A stretch of DNA of 64,000 nt from an uncultured bacterium (GTDB lineage: Bacteria; Patescibacteriota; Gracilibacteria; Absconditabacterales; Absconditicoccaceae), in the NCBI GenBank assembly GCA_947168725.1, contig CAMVNA010000006.1, positions 32,212 to 96,211 on the forward strand, given 5' to 3'. Made by a program: the position numbers and the translations under genes. This document shows positions 32,239-43,291 of this stretch, in pieces. How positions within the stretch are numbered: the stretch's first letter is position 1; every line of letters begins with the position of its first letter. The notes beneath the pieces are model-generated. The model searched no databases and was not told the DNA's origin. It saw only the letters and a program-made list of their open reading frames with translations.

Positions 32239-33231
32239 ATGGAGAATATAGATTTATTGTATAGAACTGTAACCAAGATGAAAGAAAGTCAGAAGAAGAA
32301 AAAGGAGATATTTGAATATATTGAGAAGAATAAACCTGAATTGAAGGGACCTGTATTTAGGAGCGCTAGAATTAGAGATTGTTGTAATGAATTAATATTT
32401 CGTGACTATCTTAATGGAAAGCAGAAACTATATAGGGCTAATTTCTGTAAGTATGACAAGTTTTGTTTAGCTTGTTCTACTAGGAGAAGTATTAGGATGA
32501 TACAGAGGTTTGTTAAATGAATACAACAGTATGAGTTATATAATAAACATCGGTATCATATTACCTTAACGGTTAGACATAATAAAAAACAAAGCCTAGA
32601 GGAAGTGATGGAAAAGCTATATGCAGGTAAGGAAAAACTGGCTAGGAGGTATAGGAATGGAAAGAGGGCGACACAGAAGAAAAAGAGTTTCTTTAATTAC
32701 TTCGACGGTATAGTAAGCTCAATCGAAGTAACATATACAGAGAATAATGGACGACATCCTCATATTCATATATTAGCGTGTAGTGAAAAGGAATTACCTA
32801 TTGTTTATTTGAAAAAGGGACAGTGTAATGGAAACGAGGAATTACAGGCTGAATGGCTAGATATAACTGGAGATAGTTATCAGGTTTCTATGAGGGAAAT
32901 AACAGTAGAGGATGGATATTTTGATAGGAGTTGAATTGGAGAGGTGTTTAAATATGCGGTTAAATTTTCAGTATTAGATGTTCCTCATTTAGTAGACCTT
33001 ATTGAACTACAGCAAAATAAAAAGTATCGTTTTTTCAGTACTTACGGTATATTCAGATGATGGAAGTTGGACAGTAACGATGGAGAAGATGGAGATTTTG
33101 TGGAGAAGACATTGGTTTATTTTGAGGATGAATATAAGGATGTAGAATTAGTACAGCCAGAGAAAAAACATAGAGAAAAGATTATAACGCTAGATGATAT
33201 AGTAGATATGATGGATAGTATCGATTTTTAG
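32239..33231 (+). CDS. rep: rolling-circle replication initiator (Rep_1-type HUH endonuclease)
   Basis: 330 aa. The N-terminus has a cysteine pattern FCKYDKFCLAC (zinc-ribbon-like). Then come the three Rep motifs: motif 1 YHITLTVRHN (~res 110), motif 2 HPHIHIL (His173-x-His175-x-His177, metal binding) and motif 3 FKYAVKFS with the likely nicking tyrosine Tyr239. These match Rep proteins of pC194/pUB110-type rolling-circle plasmids. It would nick the double-strand origin to start replication or transfer of the element. Five TGA glycines show that the element is adapted to the recoded host. Confidence 0.88.
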
Positions 33232-33469
33232 TCTATTACTATTTTATCCCCCCCCAGTTACATCCCCAAGTGGTGGGCTATTTCTCTATTTTGCCTGTGC
33301 TTACGTGTTTAATATTTTTAGCTTATTACCTACTATATACCCCTGTTTTTTTATTTTTCCCTACATTTTATCAAAAATGCCGTAAAATATTTTTTCATTT
33401 TTTGTAAATTTTCAGTTAAAAAAAGTGATTAGGAGAATACTCTCTTGGGGTATTTTAGAAAATGAATTA

Positions 33470-34258
33470 TTAGAATAAAGGACCGAAGACACAATTTCTA
33501 TATTCCTTCGTATCACTCGCAAGTCAACATCAATCCATACATCAGATATATGAAAAGTGAGCCATTGCCTCATATCTTACTCAAAATCTAAAATCCAGAG
33601 AATGAGGCCAGTCATCCAAATCTGTTTCTACTGCTTTTCAATTTAGTTCTAATTCAGCTAACTTTCTTTCTAGTTCAAATCAGTAATATGCATCTCTATC
33701 TTTACTAAATATATTGTATGGCTTTACACAATTTCAGTTTTTATCAAACATATGTTCGTTAATCAACCTATATATTTCTTGTGTATATTTATCATCTAAT
33801 ATTGTTATGTCTGTACTTCACCATCATTCAACAGCTTTTGGAGCTACTTCTCTAATTTGTTTATATGTAAACATTTTACTCTCTCAGTATTTATTGATAC
33901 ATTTAACATCATTATTCCAATCGTAATCGTATGTAGTTCTATCATAACATTGTCGCTTTGGGTCTTTATATTCATCGTAAATAGGGAGTATTATTCATAC
34001 GAATGTTGTTAATACAATTATAATTACAGATGATATTTTAGACCCAAACAGAAGAAAGCCAAGTGGATAAAGTAAAGCCCCAAAAGCTAAGAGTATAACG
34101 AAAAATGCTCAAAGGTAATCTCATATTCAATCATATTGTTCTGGGAATTCGGTTAGTTGCTGGTGAAAAAAAAGTCATAATATTAGAAGAAATTCAATCA
34201 ATATACAAATCCAAAATCATTTAGACCCTGCCCATTCTTCATTTTCTTTCTTTGGCAT
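33470..34258 (-). CDS. membrane-anchored hypothetical protein
   Basis: 262 aa. Three hydrophobic helices in the first ~100 residues (WFWICILIEFLLILGLFF..., GAFFVILLAFGALLY, ISSVIIIVLTTFVGIIL), then a soluble domain rich in Asp, Tyr, Cys and Trp, with CYDRTTYDYDWNNDVKC near residue 120 and a Cys/Gly-rich end (GCMDGCGLASD). The family is not recognised. It is the last gene of the minus-strand cluster with the hydrolase and ADP-ribosylglycohydrolase genes (7-base gap). Confidence 0.7.
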
Positions 34259-34265
34259 AATTATG

Positions 34266-34943
34266 TTAGGAAAAGGATAAATAATTCTCTGGTAAAGAGA
34301 TAAATAAATCTAATCCTCATTCATTTGAAAATTGATGGTCAACTCACTCTAAAACAACTACTTTTGCTTTGGGTATCTGGCTTAACAATGGATTAAATGG
34401 ATAATCCGTATCTCTTTTTCATTGTATGATTGTTACTTTATTTTCAAAAGAATTCAAACTCTTTTTTAGTTTTTCAAAGTCTACTCTGAGTACAGGATTG
34501 ATTAACAATATTTCTTTTATCTCAGGGTATTTATATGAAAATCTTCAGGTAAAATGTCATCAGGCTGAAAATCAAATAACAGTTAAATCAAGGTTATTAT
34601 ATCATAATTCTTTCATTTTATCCCTTACAAATTTGATGGCACAATCAAAAAATAATTCTGGGTCATCTCGAGAAATTCAAGGATTTTCTACTACAAATAC
34701 ATTTACTCAATGTTTATCTACCAAGTTATTTGATATGGTTACATATTTATTTTGGTATCATTGAGTAGTTCATCATTTTCATACTATTATAACTACAGCT
34801 TTATTTGTGTTTCATTTATAAAAAGCTGTTTCAATTTCATAATTAAGTGGAGAATTCTCTGGAATTTCCATATCTCATTTATCAGTTGGTAATTCAAAAT
34901 ATAATTGTTCAGGCATATGTTGTAAAATAAAATCTAAAGTCAT
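34266..34943 (-). CDS. alpha/beta hydrolase-fold protein
   Basis: 225 aa. The nucleophile elbow GFSAGG holds Ser126; an acid is likely in the strand VTIIQGKRDTDYPFNP; the catalytic His is in LEGVDHQFSNEG near the end. The early VVIIVGKGGTTQGYQNKY segment would form the oxyanion strand. No signal peptide, so a small cytosolic esterase, thioesterase or peptidase-like enzyme with unknown substrate. Its start overlaps the end of the ADP-ribosylglycohydrolase gene by 10 bases, so the two are co-translated. Confidence 0.8.
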
Positions 34944-35902
34944 TCACTATATAATCAATCAGCTAGATTTTTTATTAGTCATTTATTTGTAATATTATCT
35001 TTTCGCTTAGATGGGATTTTATCGTATCCATAATAAGCTCAAGCTAGATATCAATAAATACAAGCGTTAGTATCTGCATCGTTTCAAAGATTAACTATGT
35101 TTACCATTCATTCTTCAAAGGAATTAAACTTAAAGAAACCTCGTAAAGCAATTTCTAATGTATCAACTACATATCAATAATGTCAGGAAGAGGATAATTC
35201 TGAGGCATCTTTTTGGTTATATGTTCATTTTACTATTGGTAATAATGTTTCGTGGATAGAATGCGTCTCCCAGAAATTAGGTACTGGAGAATAATCTGGC
35301 TTTTGTAATACTTCTTTACTTTCTCATTGTAAAGCTCATACAACTAATCATACAAAATATTCACAACTACTTATACAAATATCCGTATTATGCATAGCTT
35401 TACAGCATTCTTTAGCATAATATATAGCCTTTTCTGGATTAGAATAATAATACATTGGTATTGGTCAGATTTTCATTAGACATCAATTTCAGTCTTTCTT
35501 TTTTCAAGATAAATCTTCTTCCCAAGGTTTATCCTTTATTATTCATTCTTTGTATTGTTTATATTTATATAGCCTATCAGCAGTCTGCATTCATACTCAG
35601 AAAGCTCTATCTTGGCTACTCATATATCATTCCTGAAACCATTTTAGATATTTATCTAGCTGGTCCTCTATATCAAATCACTTACAGTCTAATAGACTTT
35701 GAGCAAGACAAAGGGCTTGGGCTGTATCATCTGTATAGTCTCAGGGTTTACTTCTAAACTTTCATCTTCACTGAAAATCTTCTACGTGGTCAAACATTCA
35801 GGGTCTTAGGAATTCTGTAACAGAACCTAGAGCATCTCAGATAGCTCATCAAAACATTACTCATAAAAACTTGTCATAATTTTTATCAAAAAACTCAACC
35901 AT
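34934..35902 (-). CDS. ADP-ribosylglycohydrolase (ARH/DraG family)
   Basis: 322 aa. Conserved magnesium-site motifs are present: N-terminal GVMFGGAIGDALGSVTEF, then DYTDDTAQALCLAQSLL (Asp58/Asp59), the middle RIGPIPMYYYSNP-type loop, and the C-terminal GNDADTNACIYGYLAGAYYGY. The family removes ADP-ribose from arginine or other residues, reversing ADP-ribosylation of proteins or nucleic acids. On a mobile element it could reverse host or rival toxin modification, or act in a toxin-antidote pair, but no ADP-ribosyltransferase is seen nearby. First gene of a three-gene minus-strand cluster. Confidence 0.88.
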
Positions 35903-36084
35903 TGTATAAACATTGCCGATAAAACACTGTTAAATATAAGGAATTTTTACAGATTACAACGTCAAATACGCAAAAAACATATAACCAATGGTTATCTGGA
36001 AATGGTACAAAATCTATTGAAAATTTCAGATTTTCCCTATACTACGCTATCGTAAATATTTATATCATATAAATATGAAGTTGA

Positions 36085-36249
36085 ATGGTAGATACTGACA
36101 AATTCTTAGAGCAATATTGGATTTACAAGAATTTTATTGAAGACCCAAAAGATAAAGATGAGGAAGAAAGACAGGAGGAAATTGAGGAGATAATGGATGA
36201 ATATTGAGTGGATGAGGATGAGGCAGAAGAAATTTTAGATAATATGTAG
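36085..36249 (+). CDS. small acidic protein
   Basis: 54 aa, very acidic (runs of Glu and Asp from residue 20 on) with one TGA glycine. It begins MVDTDKFLEQYWIYKNF. No family recognised. It is followed after 6 bases by the HTH-like gene, so the two are likely co-transcribed from the divergent gap at 35.9-36.1 kb. Small acidic proteins on mobile elements are sometimes DNA mimics or anti-restriction factors, but nothing here proves that. Confidence 0.5.
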
Positions 36250-36255
36250 TATCCT

Positions 36256-36603
36256 ATGAAGAATTACATTAGTGTCCAGGAGGTAATAGATATTTACAAA
36301 ATTTCACAAACAGTAGTGAATACGATTTTGAAAAAATATAAAATAGATACATTCAAAGGTAAGAAATGATTAATGGTTAACTTCAAAGATTTTCATAAAG
36401 CTTATACATCAGCATATAATCCATCACTTTTCTCCGAGTTAGACAAGAAAAGTAAAACTAAAGAAACTCCTAGGAAACCAGAGGAGGTTGAAGAATTGCT
36501 AAAGTTTGCAGATACAGATTGATTATTTGCTAAAACATTTTCAAAATCATATAAACAATCTAGAAAAAAAACTATGGTAAATAATAAAAATCTATTTGTC
36601 TAG
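36256..36603 (+). CDS. small DNA-binding-like protein (excisionase/MerR-type HTH start)
   Basis: 115 aa. The start YISVQEVIDIYKISQTVVN is a typical winged-HTH excisionase-type opening (x-S-V-x-E-V-A-x-x-x-x-I-S-x-x-T-V), followed by LKKYKIDTFKGKKGLMV, which fits the wing. The second half is Lys/Ser/Thr-rich. It may control excision or the divergent operons of the element. The call rests on the N-terminal pattern only. Confidence 0.6.
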
Positions 36604-36697
36604 TTTATAGGAGGAATGGGGTAATTTACTTGAATTTATATCGGATAATAGTACGATTATCTTGTTATGTTTTTTTTACATTGTGATAGTTTTTAGA

Positions 36698-36973
36698 ATG
36701 GTAAAATCTACAATAATAAGTAATTTAGCAGAGGAATTATGACTTTCAAAAAAGCTTACAGCCGAATTATTTAATGCTATGCTTAAAAAGATTGAAGTTG
36801 GAGTTAAAAAACAGTGAGAGGTTAAAATTCAGTGATTTGGAGTTTTTAAGAAGTGTAAGAGGGGTACTATAATTGCAGTAAACCCTTATAATCCAAAGGA
36901 AAAAATTAAAATTCCTGCAATGAATATTGTAATATTTAAAGCAGGTTCTGAATTTAAAGGCTTAATTAATTAG
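36698..36973 (+). CDS. HU/IHF-type DNA-binding protein
   Basis: 91 aa, the exact size of HU. It begins MVKSTIISNLAEELGLSKKL and contains GEVKIQGFGVFKKCKRGT in place of the HU strand (V-x-L-x-G-F-G-x-F), then a shorter arm and the C-terminal PAMNIVIFKAGSEFKGLIN (family P-A-x-x-x-x-x-F-x-x-G). It bends DNA non-specifically. The element's own copy may help recombination or replication. A terminator follows. Confidence 0.85.
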
Positions 36974-36992
36974 TTCACAATTATAACATAAG

Positions 36993-37018
36993 AAAGGCTA
37001 ATCGTATGGTTAGCTTTT
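36993..37018 (+). terminator. terminator after the HU-like gene
   Basis: AAAGGCTAA pairs with TTAGCTTT (36993-37017, one bulged base), followed by a run of six T on the plus strand. Confidence 0.7.
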
Positions 37019-37098
37019 TTGTTTAATTAAATGTTGTAAAATATTTGCATAAAATTATAAGGAATTATTGTTTCTATTTTATAATTTTGAAGCTATAT

Positions 37099-38916
37099 AT
37101 GACTGACACAAATCTTACAAAAAAGAACAGAAAGGAAATGATTGAGTTTCTGGAGAAAATAAAGAATAGTAATAATGACGATGAAACTTTAAGAATGGTG
37201 AATAAAATAGAGAATACTCTTACAGAAAAGAAATTCTGATTAGTTTTTGAGGAACATAGAGAAAAGGTTGACGACTTATTACAAGAAAATATTCCTCTAT
37301 TATGTGAAGATGCTACGAGAAGAATTTGTAAAGATGAGAACCTGCCTTGGAATTTTGTAATTGAAGGAGATAATTTACAAGCTTTATACCTATTATTAAA
37401 AACACACAAATGAAAAATTAAATGTATCTATATAGACCCTCCATATAATACTGGAGCTAAAGATTGGAAGTATAATAATGATTATGTAGATAGTAATGAT
37501 TGATATAGACATAGTAAATGGCTTTCTATGATGAAAGTTAGGCTAGAATTAGCGAAACAATTATTATCTGATGATTGATTTCTCGTTATAGCAATTGATG
37601 CTACTGAATTATACCATATTTGAGTTTTACTCGATGAGTTATTCAGGGAAGAAAATAAGTTAGGTGTAGTTACTGTATTACATAATCCTAAATGAAGAAA
37701 CTTTACGAAACGATTTTCGGCAAATAGTGAATATATGCTTGTGTATGCTAAAGATGCCAAAAAGGCTAATTTTAATGATGTTGCGATTGATGATGATGTG
37801 AAAGCAACATTTACATTATTTGATGAAATTAGTTGAAGAAAATACAGATTAGAACCTTTTTTACGTTCTAGAACTGAAACATTGAGGGAAAATAAACCAA
37901 ATTTTTGGTATCCTATTTATGTAAGTAAAGATTTAAAAGAGTTAACATTAGAAAAGAAAGACTGATATTATGAAGTTTATCCTATTGCTAACAATGGATT
38001 AGAGGCAACTCGGATAAATTTACCAGAAACTTTTAATGAAAAAAATAAAGATAACTATTTTGTGCCAATGATTGAGAATGGTAAAGTAATTATTTATCGC
38101 AAGTATTTTGAACAACAAGTTTATAAAAATGTTTGGCAGAAAAAAGAATACCAATCCGAATTTAATGGGACTAACTTAATTCGTGATATATTGTGCGGAA
38201 AAAGGTTTGATTATCCAAAATCTATTTATCTTGTTGAAGATATTTTAAGGCTTACCACACAAAAGAACTCAGTAATTTTAGATTTCTTCGCTGGGTCTGG
38301 AACAACAATGCATTCAGTCAATTTACTTAATGCAGAGGATTGATGATGTAGAAAATGTATTATGGTAACTAACAATGAAATATCGGAAGAAGAAGAAAGA
38401 GAACTAACAAAAAAGTGATACAAGAAATGAGATGATGAACGAGAAAATCTTTGAATAGCGAAGTATGTTACACGACCAAGAACGGTTTGTAGTATTAATG
38501 GTGTTAATGTAAAATGAGATGCTCTAAAATGAGATTATGCGTGTAAGTATCCAGATTGAAAAACAATTCGTATGTCAGATTGATTTAAAGCTAATGCAAA
38601 ATATTTTAAATGTGATTGGACACCTAGAAAACCTGAAGATTATTTCTTGAGCAATGTGTTGTTGCTACATATAAAAGAGATGATAGAATTAGAGAATGCT
38701 GTGGAGATTGATGGGGTTAAAAATGTGGCAATACTTAATAGAGATGATTATAAGAATTTCATAGAGAATGAAGATGTATATGAAAAAATAGAAAACATTT
38801 GGGTAAATCAGAATGTCATTTTTGATGCAAAGGAGCTTGAGAAACTAAGGAAAAAGAACTTCAAATATATTCCTGTGGAGTATTTCTGACAAGAATTAAA
38901 AGATGTAGCAGAATAA
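37099..38916 (+). CDS. mod: type III restriction-modification DNA methyltransferase (Mod)
   Basis: 605 aa. Adenine-N6/cytosine-N4 methyltransferase of the beta class: catalytic motif IV DPPYNTG at residues 113-119, with the SAM-binding DFFAGSGTT placed later (395-403), the order seen in type III Mod subunits. The segment EGDNLQALYLLLKTHKGKIKCIYIDPPY is classic for Mod (given here only by its ends: EGDNLQAL and CIYIDPPY). The C-terminal part probably contacts Res. It methylates one strand of an asymmetric site and supplies specificity for the restriction complex. Res starts 22 bases downstream. ATG at 37099 is preferred over 37045, which would add an unrelated hydrophobic stretch. Confidence 0.92.
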
Positions 38917-38938
38917 TTTTATTTATTATGAGCTAAAA

Positions 38939-41191
38939 ATGTTTAAAGCTAATTTGTTTAAATTTCAAGAAGATGCAGAGGAAAACCTTCTTAAAGCCTG
39001 TGCTAGTCATAAGAAGGAGATGGTATTATATGCTCCAACAGGGTCTTGAAAAACGGTTTTGGCTAGTAAATTTATAGATGATTATTTAGATGAAAATCCA
39101 AATACAGTATTCCTTTGGACCTGTCCTGGAGCTTGAAACTTAGAAGAACAATCAAGAGACAGCTTTGCCCAAGTGACTGAAGGGATAACATTCTGAGACG
39201 TACATTCATTTATTAGAGAAGAAAACCCAGCTGGAAATGTGTATTTTATAAACTGGGAAAAAATAAATAAAAAGAATAATATAGTGTTTAAGGAGACAGA
39301 ATATAATAATCTTATGGAAAAAGTTTCCTCTTGTCGTAATGCTGATATAGCAATTTTTATTATTGTTGATGAGGAACACAAAAATAGAGAAAGTGCGAGT
39401 GAGCTTATAGCAAAAATTGACCCAGTACACGTACTAAGAATTTCAGCAACACCAATAACGAATGCTGAATATTGTGAAACAATTGAAGATGATGCAGTTA
39501 TTACATCTTGATTGATAGCTTCAGGTATATCTATAAATGAAAATGTAGCAAAGGATGTAGATGAAAATAACAATGCAGATGAAGATTATGATTTAAGATT
39601 AATTCACCTTGCAGATGAAAAAAGAAAAGAAATTCAAGCTGAGTATGATAAACTTTGAGTTAACATAAGACCATTAGTTGTCATTCAATTTCCTAATTGA
39701 AAACCAGAATGGATTGAAAGAGTAAAGGCTGAATTAAGTGGAATGTGATATGATGAACAATCAGGTTTAGTTACTTCTTGGTTTAGTGGAGACCATCCTG
39801 ATGCACCAGAAGAATTAAAAAAATTAGATGGACAGTATTCATTCTTACTTTTTAAACAAGCTATTGCTACTTGATGGGATTGCCCTAGAGCTAAAATATT
39901 AGTAAAGTTAAGAGAGTGATGAACTGAGGCTTTTAATATACAAACAATCGGAAGAATTAGAAGGATGCCAGAAAGAAAGCATTACAATAATGATATACTA
40001 GATAATTGTTACATATATACTCTTGATACTAAATTTAAGGAGTGATTAACTACAAGTTTAACAGATAGTTTTTATACCGCTATATATAAAAGGAAAAGCA
40101 ATATTCCTCAATTTGTTCTTAAAAAGACGTATTTAGAATGAGAGGATAAAAAATTGCCACCTAATACAAAATATATAATTGAAGTAGTCAGAGATAGGAT
40201 GCTTGAAGAATGCGATTTGGATTGAAACTGAGAGTTGGATAGAGATGAATTAATAAAGACAAAGTGATATATTTTTGGTACCATATTAAAGACTGAGGCT
40301 ATTGAGTGAACGGCAAGAACAACCAAAGATATTTTTACTCTTGATAAAAGATTTGAGGTAGACCACGAAATAAATATTCACGATGATTGATTTATTATTA
40401 GAGATGCAAAAAGAAGGATAGCAAGGGCTATATGAATTGATGAACAAAGTTCTAATAAAATTTTGAGAATTTTATTTGGACCAGAAAATCAAGATACATT
40501 ACTAACTCCAGAAGAAAATCTGTATGAAAAAAATAGTAAGTTAATAAGAGGGTTATCCCTAAGGGAATTTAATGCATTTCTAGTTAATAATCGTGATAGG
40601 TTAATTGACGTATTCTACAAAATTGATAAAGAAGATATTGTAGAGCTAGAAGAAGCTCCAATTAAAGATACGAATTGGTATATACCTGAAGAACAATTAT
40701 ATAAATTTCACCGTAGGGTGTCTAAAGTTGAAGATATGAATAAAAATGTATTTGATGAATATGGGGATAATATATTAATAAAACCAAATAGAAGTGTATC
40801 TGAAATAGAATTTGAAAAACGATGTGAAATGTTCCCAACAGTAAAACGAATTTATAAAAATTGAGATAAAGGATTACAATATTTTAGTATGGTTTATAGA
40901 GTTGGATTTGGAAGGGCTAATTTCTATCCAGATTATATCATTCAAACAAATGATTGAAGTATTTGGATTATAGAGGCAAAGTGATGAACAGATAAAGATT
41001 GAAATTCTGCAAATATCGATAAATTAGCAGCAAATAAATTCAAAGCATTAAAAGAATATTGAGAAAAACATCCTGAGATAAAATGGGGTTTTGTAAGATA
41101 TGATAGCTATCTCTACATTTCAAATACTGAGTGGGATGAAGATATACACAATAAAGAAGTATGGAAACGTATAGAACAAGTTATAGTTTAG
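38939..41191 (+). CDS. res: type III restriction endonuclease subunit (Res)
   Basis: 750 aa. SF2 helicase core: Walker A PTGSGKT (residues 33-39), DEEHK in place of DEAH (~144), SATPITNAEY, then GWDCPRAKILVKLREGG and QTIGRIRRMPER (motifs V and VI). The C-terminal nuclease domain has the PD-(D/E)xK pattern: Asp665 in FYPDYII and Glu679-x-Lys681 in WIIEAKG. Both glycines of GSGKT-type loops use GGG and TGA. With Mod it would cleave DNA after ATP-driven sliding between head-to-head sites. Shorter than many Res subunits (~900 aa) but all key motifs are present, so it is probably active. Confidence 0.92.
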
Positions 41192-41204
41192 TTATTTAGT
41201 ATAT

Positions 41205-42092
41205 ATGTCTATCAATTGGAAGAAACCTAGAGAGAAAAGATATCAGGAACCTCTACAGAGATTATCTCGCTTGTTCTGGTTTATTTTTGTTAATCTAAAT
41301 AATTCACCAATCAATTTTAAATTATGCAGTAAAAGACCAACAAAGACAAAGAAGATAAACAAGGATTATGATGTTTGTTTGTTAATTTCATTGTCTATAT
41401 TAAAGTTAGTAAATAATTTAAATTTGGTAAATAATTCGGATGATAAACGTACTTCATCTAAGTGGGAGCCATCTCCTATATGTACAGATGAAGAATTACT
41501 ATTAATACGGGCTTTCTACTTTGGAGAGAATTGTGTAAACGATAATATTAAAAATGCCATTGGAGAAAAAAGATGGAAAGAAATACAGGTACCTACTGCT
41601 TGTGCAGGATTTTTTGATGAGGAAAAAGAAAAGGATGTAAGGAAAAATAATCGATGAAGTTATTTTAATACAATACCTAAGTGGAAAGTACAGGAGTGTA
41701 TTGAATATTTATTATCCTATTTGGATAATGTACCATTTAAGTATGCTAATAGATTTAGGGAAGAAAGGAAAATGTTTTACACATTCCTAAAAAATTTTAC
41801 TATTTCACTTAAACTTGATATTCCCTTTCAATCAAAAAATCCTTTTGCTACAGAAGAAATTCTAGATAACCTAAAATTTTCACAGTACATCTGAAAGTTT
41901 GAATGAAAGATGGGAAATCTTTGGAGACATTTATGTGAAACTTTTCCTAAAGAAGTTGATGCTATAACTCCTTGAACAGACCTGAAAAGATTTGATGAAT
42001 ATAAAGCTAAACCTATATTTCCTATAATTAGATTAGCTTGAGATAAGCCTTGAGATAGTACAAAAAACAATCAAAAAAAGAAAAAACTATAA
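41205..42092 (+). CDS. hypothetical protein linked to the type III R-M genes
   Basis: 295 aa, starting 13 bases after res, so in the same operon. It begins with a basic segment MSINWKKPREKRYQEP; the middle has FYFGENCVNDNIKNAIGEKRW and a few Cys; it ends Lys-rich. Mostly helical and soluble, with TGA glycines. I do not recognise the family. Being downstream of Mod-Res on a mobile element, it could be an accessory or an independent defence/regulatory protein. No catalytic motif is evident. Confidence 0.7.
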
Positions 42093-42457
42093 ATTATTGA
42101 GAAAAAAATAATAGGAACAGATTAATAAATTAATATACGGAAACTTATCAATAATTTCCGCATATATTTTTTATTACTACAATTATACAGTTTTATAGCT
42201 GTATTTTTAATATACGGAGAAAAATAGAGTAAAGAGTATTATAATATTTATTACATCTACAACAATAGTTATATATTAATATATTACTATACGGAAGAAA
42301 ATAAAGTTTTAACAGTTATGAATTATATTTTTCTCTTGAAATAGTGTTCGGAAAATTTATATATAGGTATCATTTCGAACGAAAACAAAAAAAATTCTGA
42401 AACAAAAATTACTGGATATTCAATGTGTTTATATTTCCATAAAAATGGGGGTATAAA
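42093..42457. repeat. AT-rich non-coding region with TATACGGA repeats 77 bases apart
   Basis: No gene seen. The octamer TATACGGA occurs at 42134, 42211 and 42288, that is, at exactly 77-base spacing, each time followed by an A-rich stretch. The first copy also forms a hairpin with TTTCCGCATATA (42134-42170). The rest of the units is only loosely similar. It could be iteron-like binding sites or decayed direct repeats. Confidence 0.5.
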
Positions 42458-42583
42458 ATGCAGAGAAATACCAGGTACTACCGTCCTGAAAAATTAAAAA
42501 TGAATGTTTTTCTGTGTGCGGTGGAGAATTGTTCAAGTACTGCGGTATTTGTAATAAATTTTATATTATTTAATTTTTTGTAG
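42458..42583 (+). CDS. possible small ORF
   Basis: 41 aa, basic start (MQRNTRYYRPEKLK) and a hydrophobic end (TAVFVINFILFNFL). Its TAG lies 2 bases before the next ATG (42586), which suggests a translationally coupled leader or small protein. No TGA codon and no family recognised; it could be chance. Confidence 0.3.
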   Translation: MQRNTRYYRPEKLKMNVFLCAVENCSSTAVFVINFILFNFL

Positions 42584-42585
42584 TA

Positions 42586-42948
42586 ATGACAAAAGCTATT
42601 TCGAAAGCGAGAAACCTCGCCAATGATGATTGAAGGGTAAACTATATTACTAAGGTAAAACTCTTTCAACAATTATTTGATGATGTACTTTGTACTCCAT
42701 TTGATGACTTTACACTAGAACTTACAGGAACGGTAAAGGATGTTAACAAATTCCACGATGTGGAGCAAAAATTCCCTTACGGTAAAATAAGCTTTGTGAA
42801 GAATAGAGGTAAGAAAAAGAAAGTACAAATTGAATTATCCAAAAACTTCAAGGCTATGGAAAGCTCATTAATAGATGAAGTACACCTTGAAGATGAACTT
42901 GAGAGCCAGATGTATGAACAAATGATGGCTCATTGTGAATTTATGTAG
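42586..42948 (+). CDS. hypothetical protein of the mobile element
   Basis: 120 aa, one TGA glycine. Starts MTKAISKARNLANDDGRVNYITKV; the central part alternates hydrophobic and polar residues (FTLELTGTVKDVNKFHDVE) with a basic loop RGKKKKVQIELSKNF; the end is acidic (DEVHLEDELESQMYEQM). It could be a small nucleic-acid-binding protein. Family not recognised. Confidence 0.6.
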
Positions 42949-43074
42949 GTATATTCCTATGTCTAAAATGAACAGCTAAACTTTGTAGCCTGTCTTAGCG
43001 ATGGGAATTTTACGGATTTGGTTCTCCTATATTCCCTTATTATTATGAGGGTGGAGAAACTAAGCATAAGTAAT

Positions 43075-43197
43075 ATGGCAAAAAAAACAGAAGTTAAAGC
43101 TATTCAGCAAACAACGGATGTCTGACAGTTCATATTTGAATTAGTTGAAATGTTACTCCAAATGGAGGCAGATATCCAAAGAAAGGAGCAGAACTAG
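43075..43197 (+). CDS. small hypothetical protein
   Basis: 40 aa (MAKKTEVKAIQQTTDVGQF...), with one TGA glycine at codon 17; helical and ending with a charged stretch. It is followed by an inverted repeat ACTATG/CATAGT (43214-43238). The presence of TGA in frame and its place just upstream of the recombinase gene favour a real gene, but the evidence is thin. Confidence 0.45.
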
Positions 43198-43291
43198 AAC
43201 TCCATCAGACTTTACTATGTTTTTTCCAGTTTCATAGTATAGACTTTAGAATTAAAAAATTGGATTATTTTATAACATTACCATTAATATT

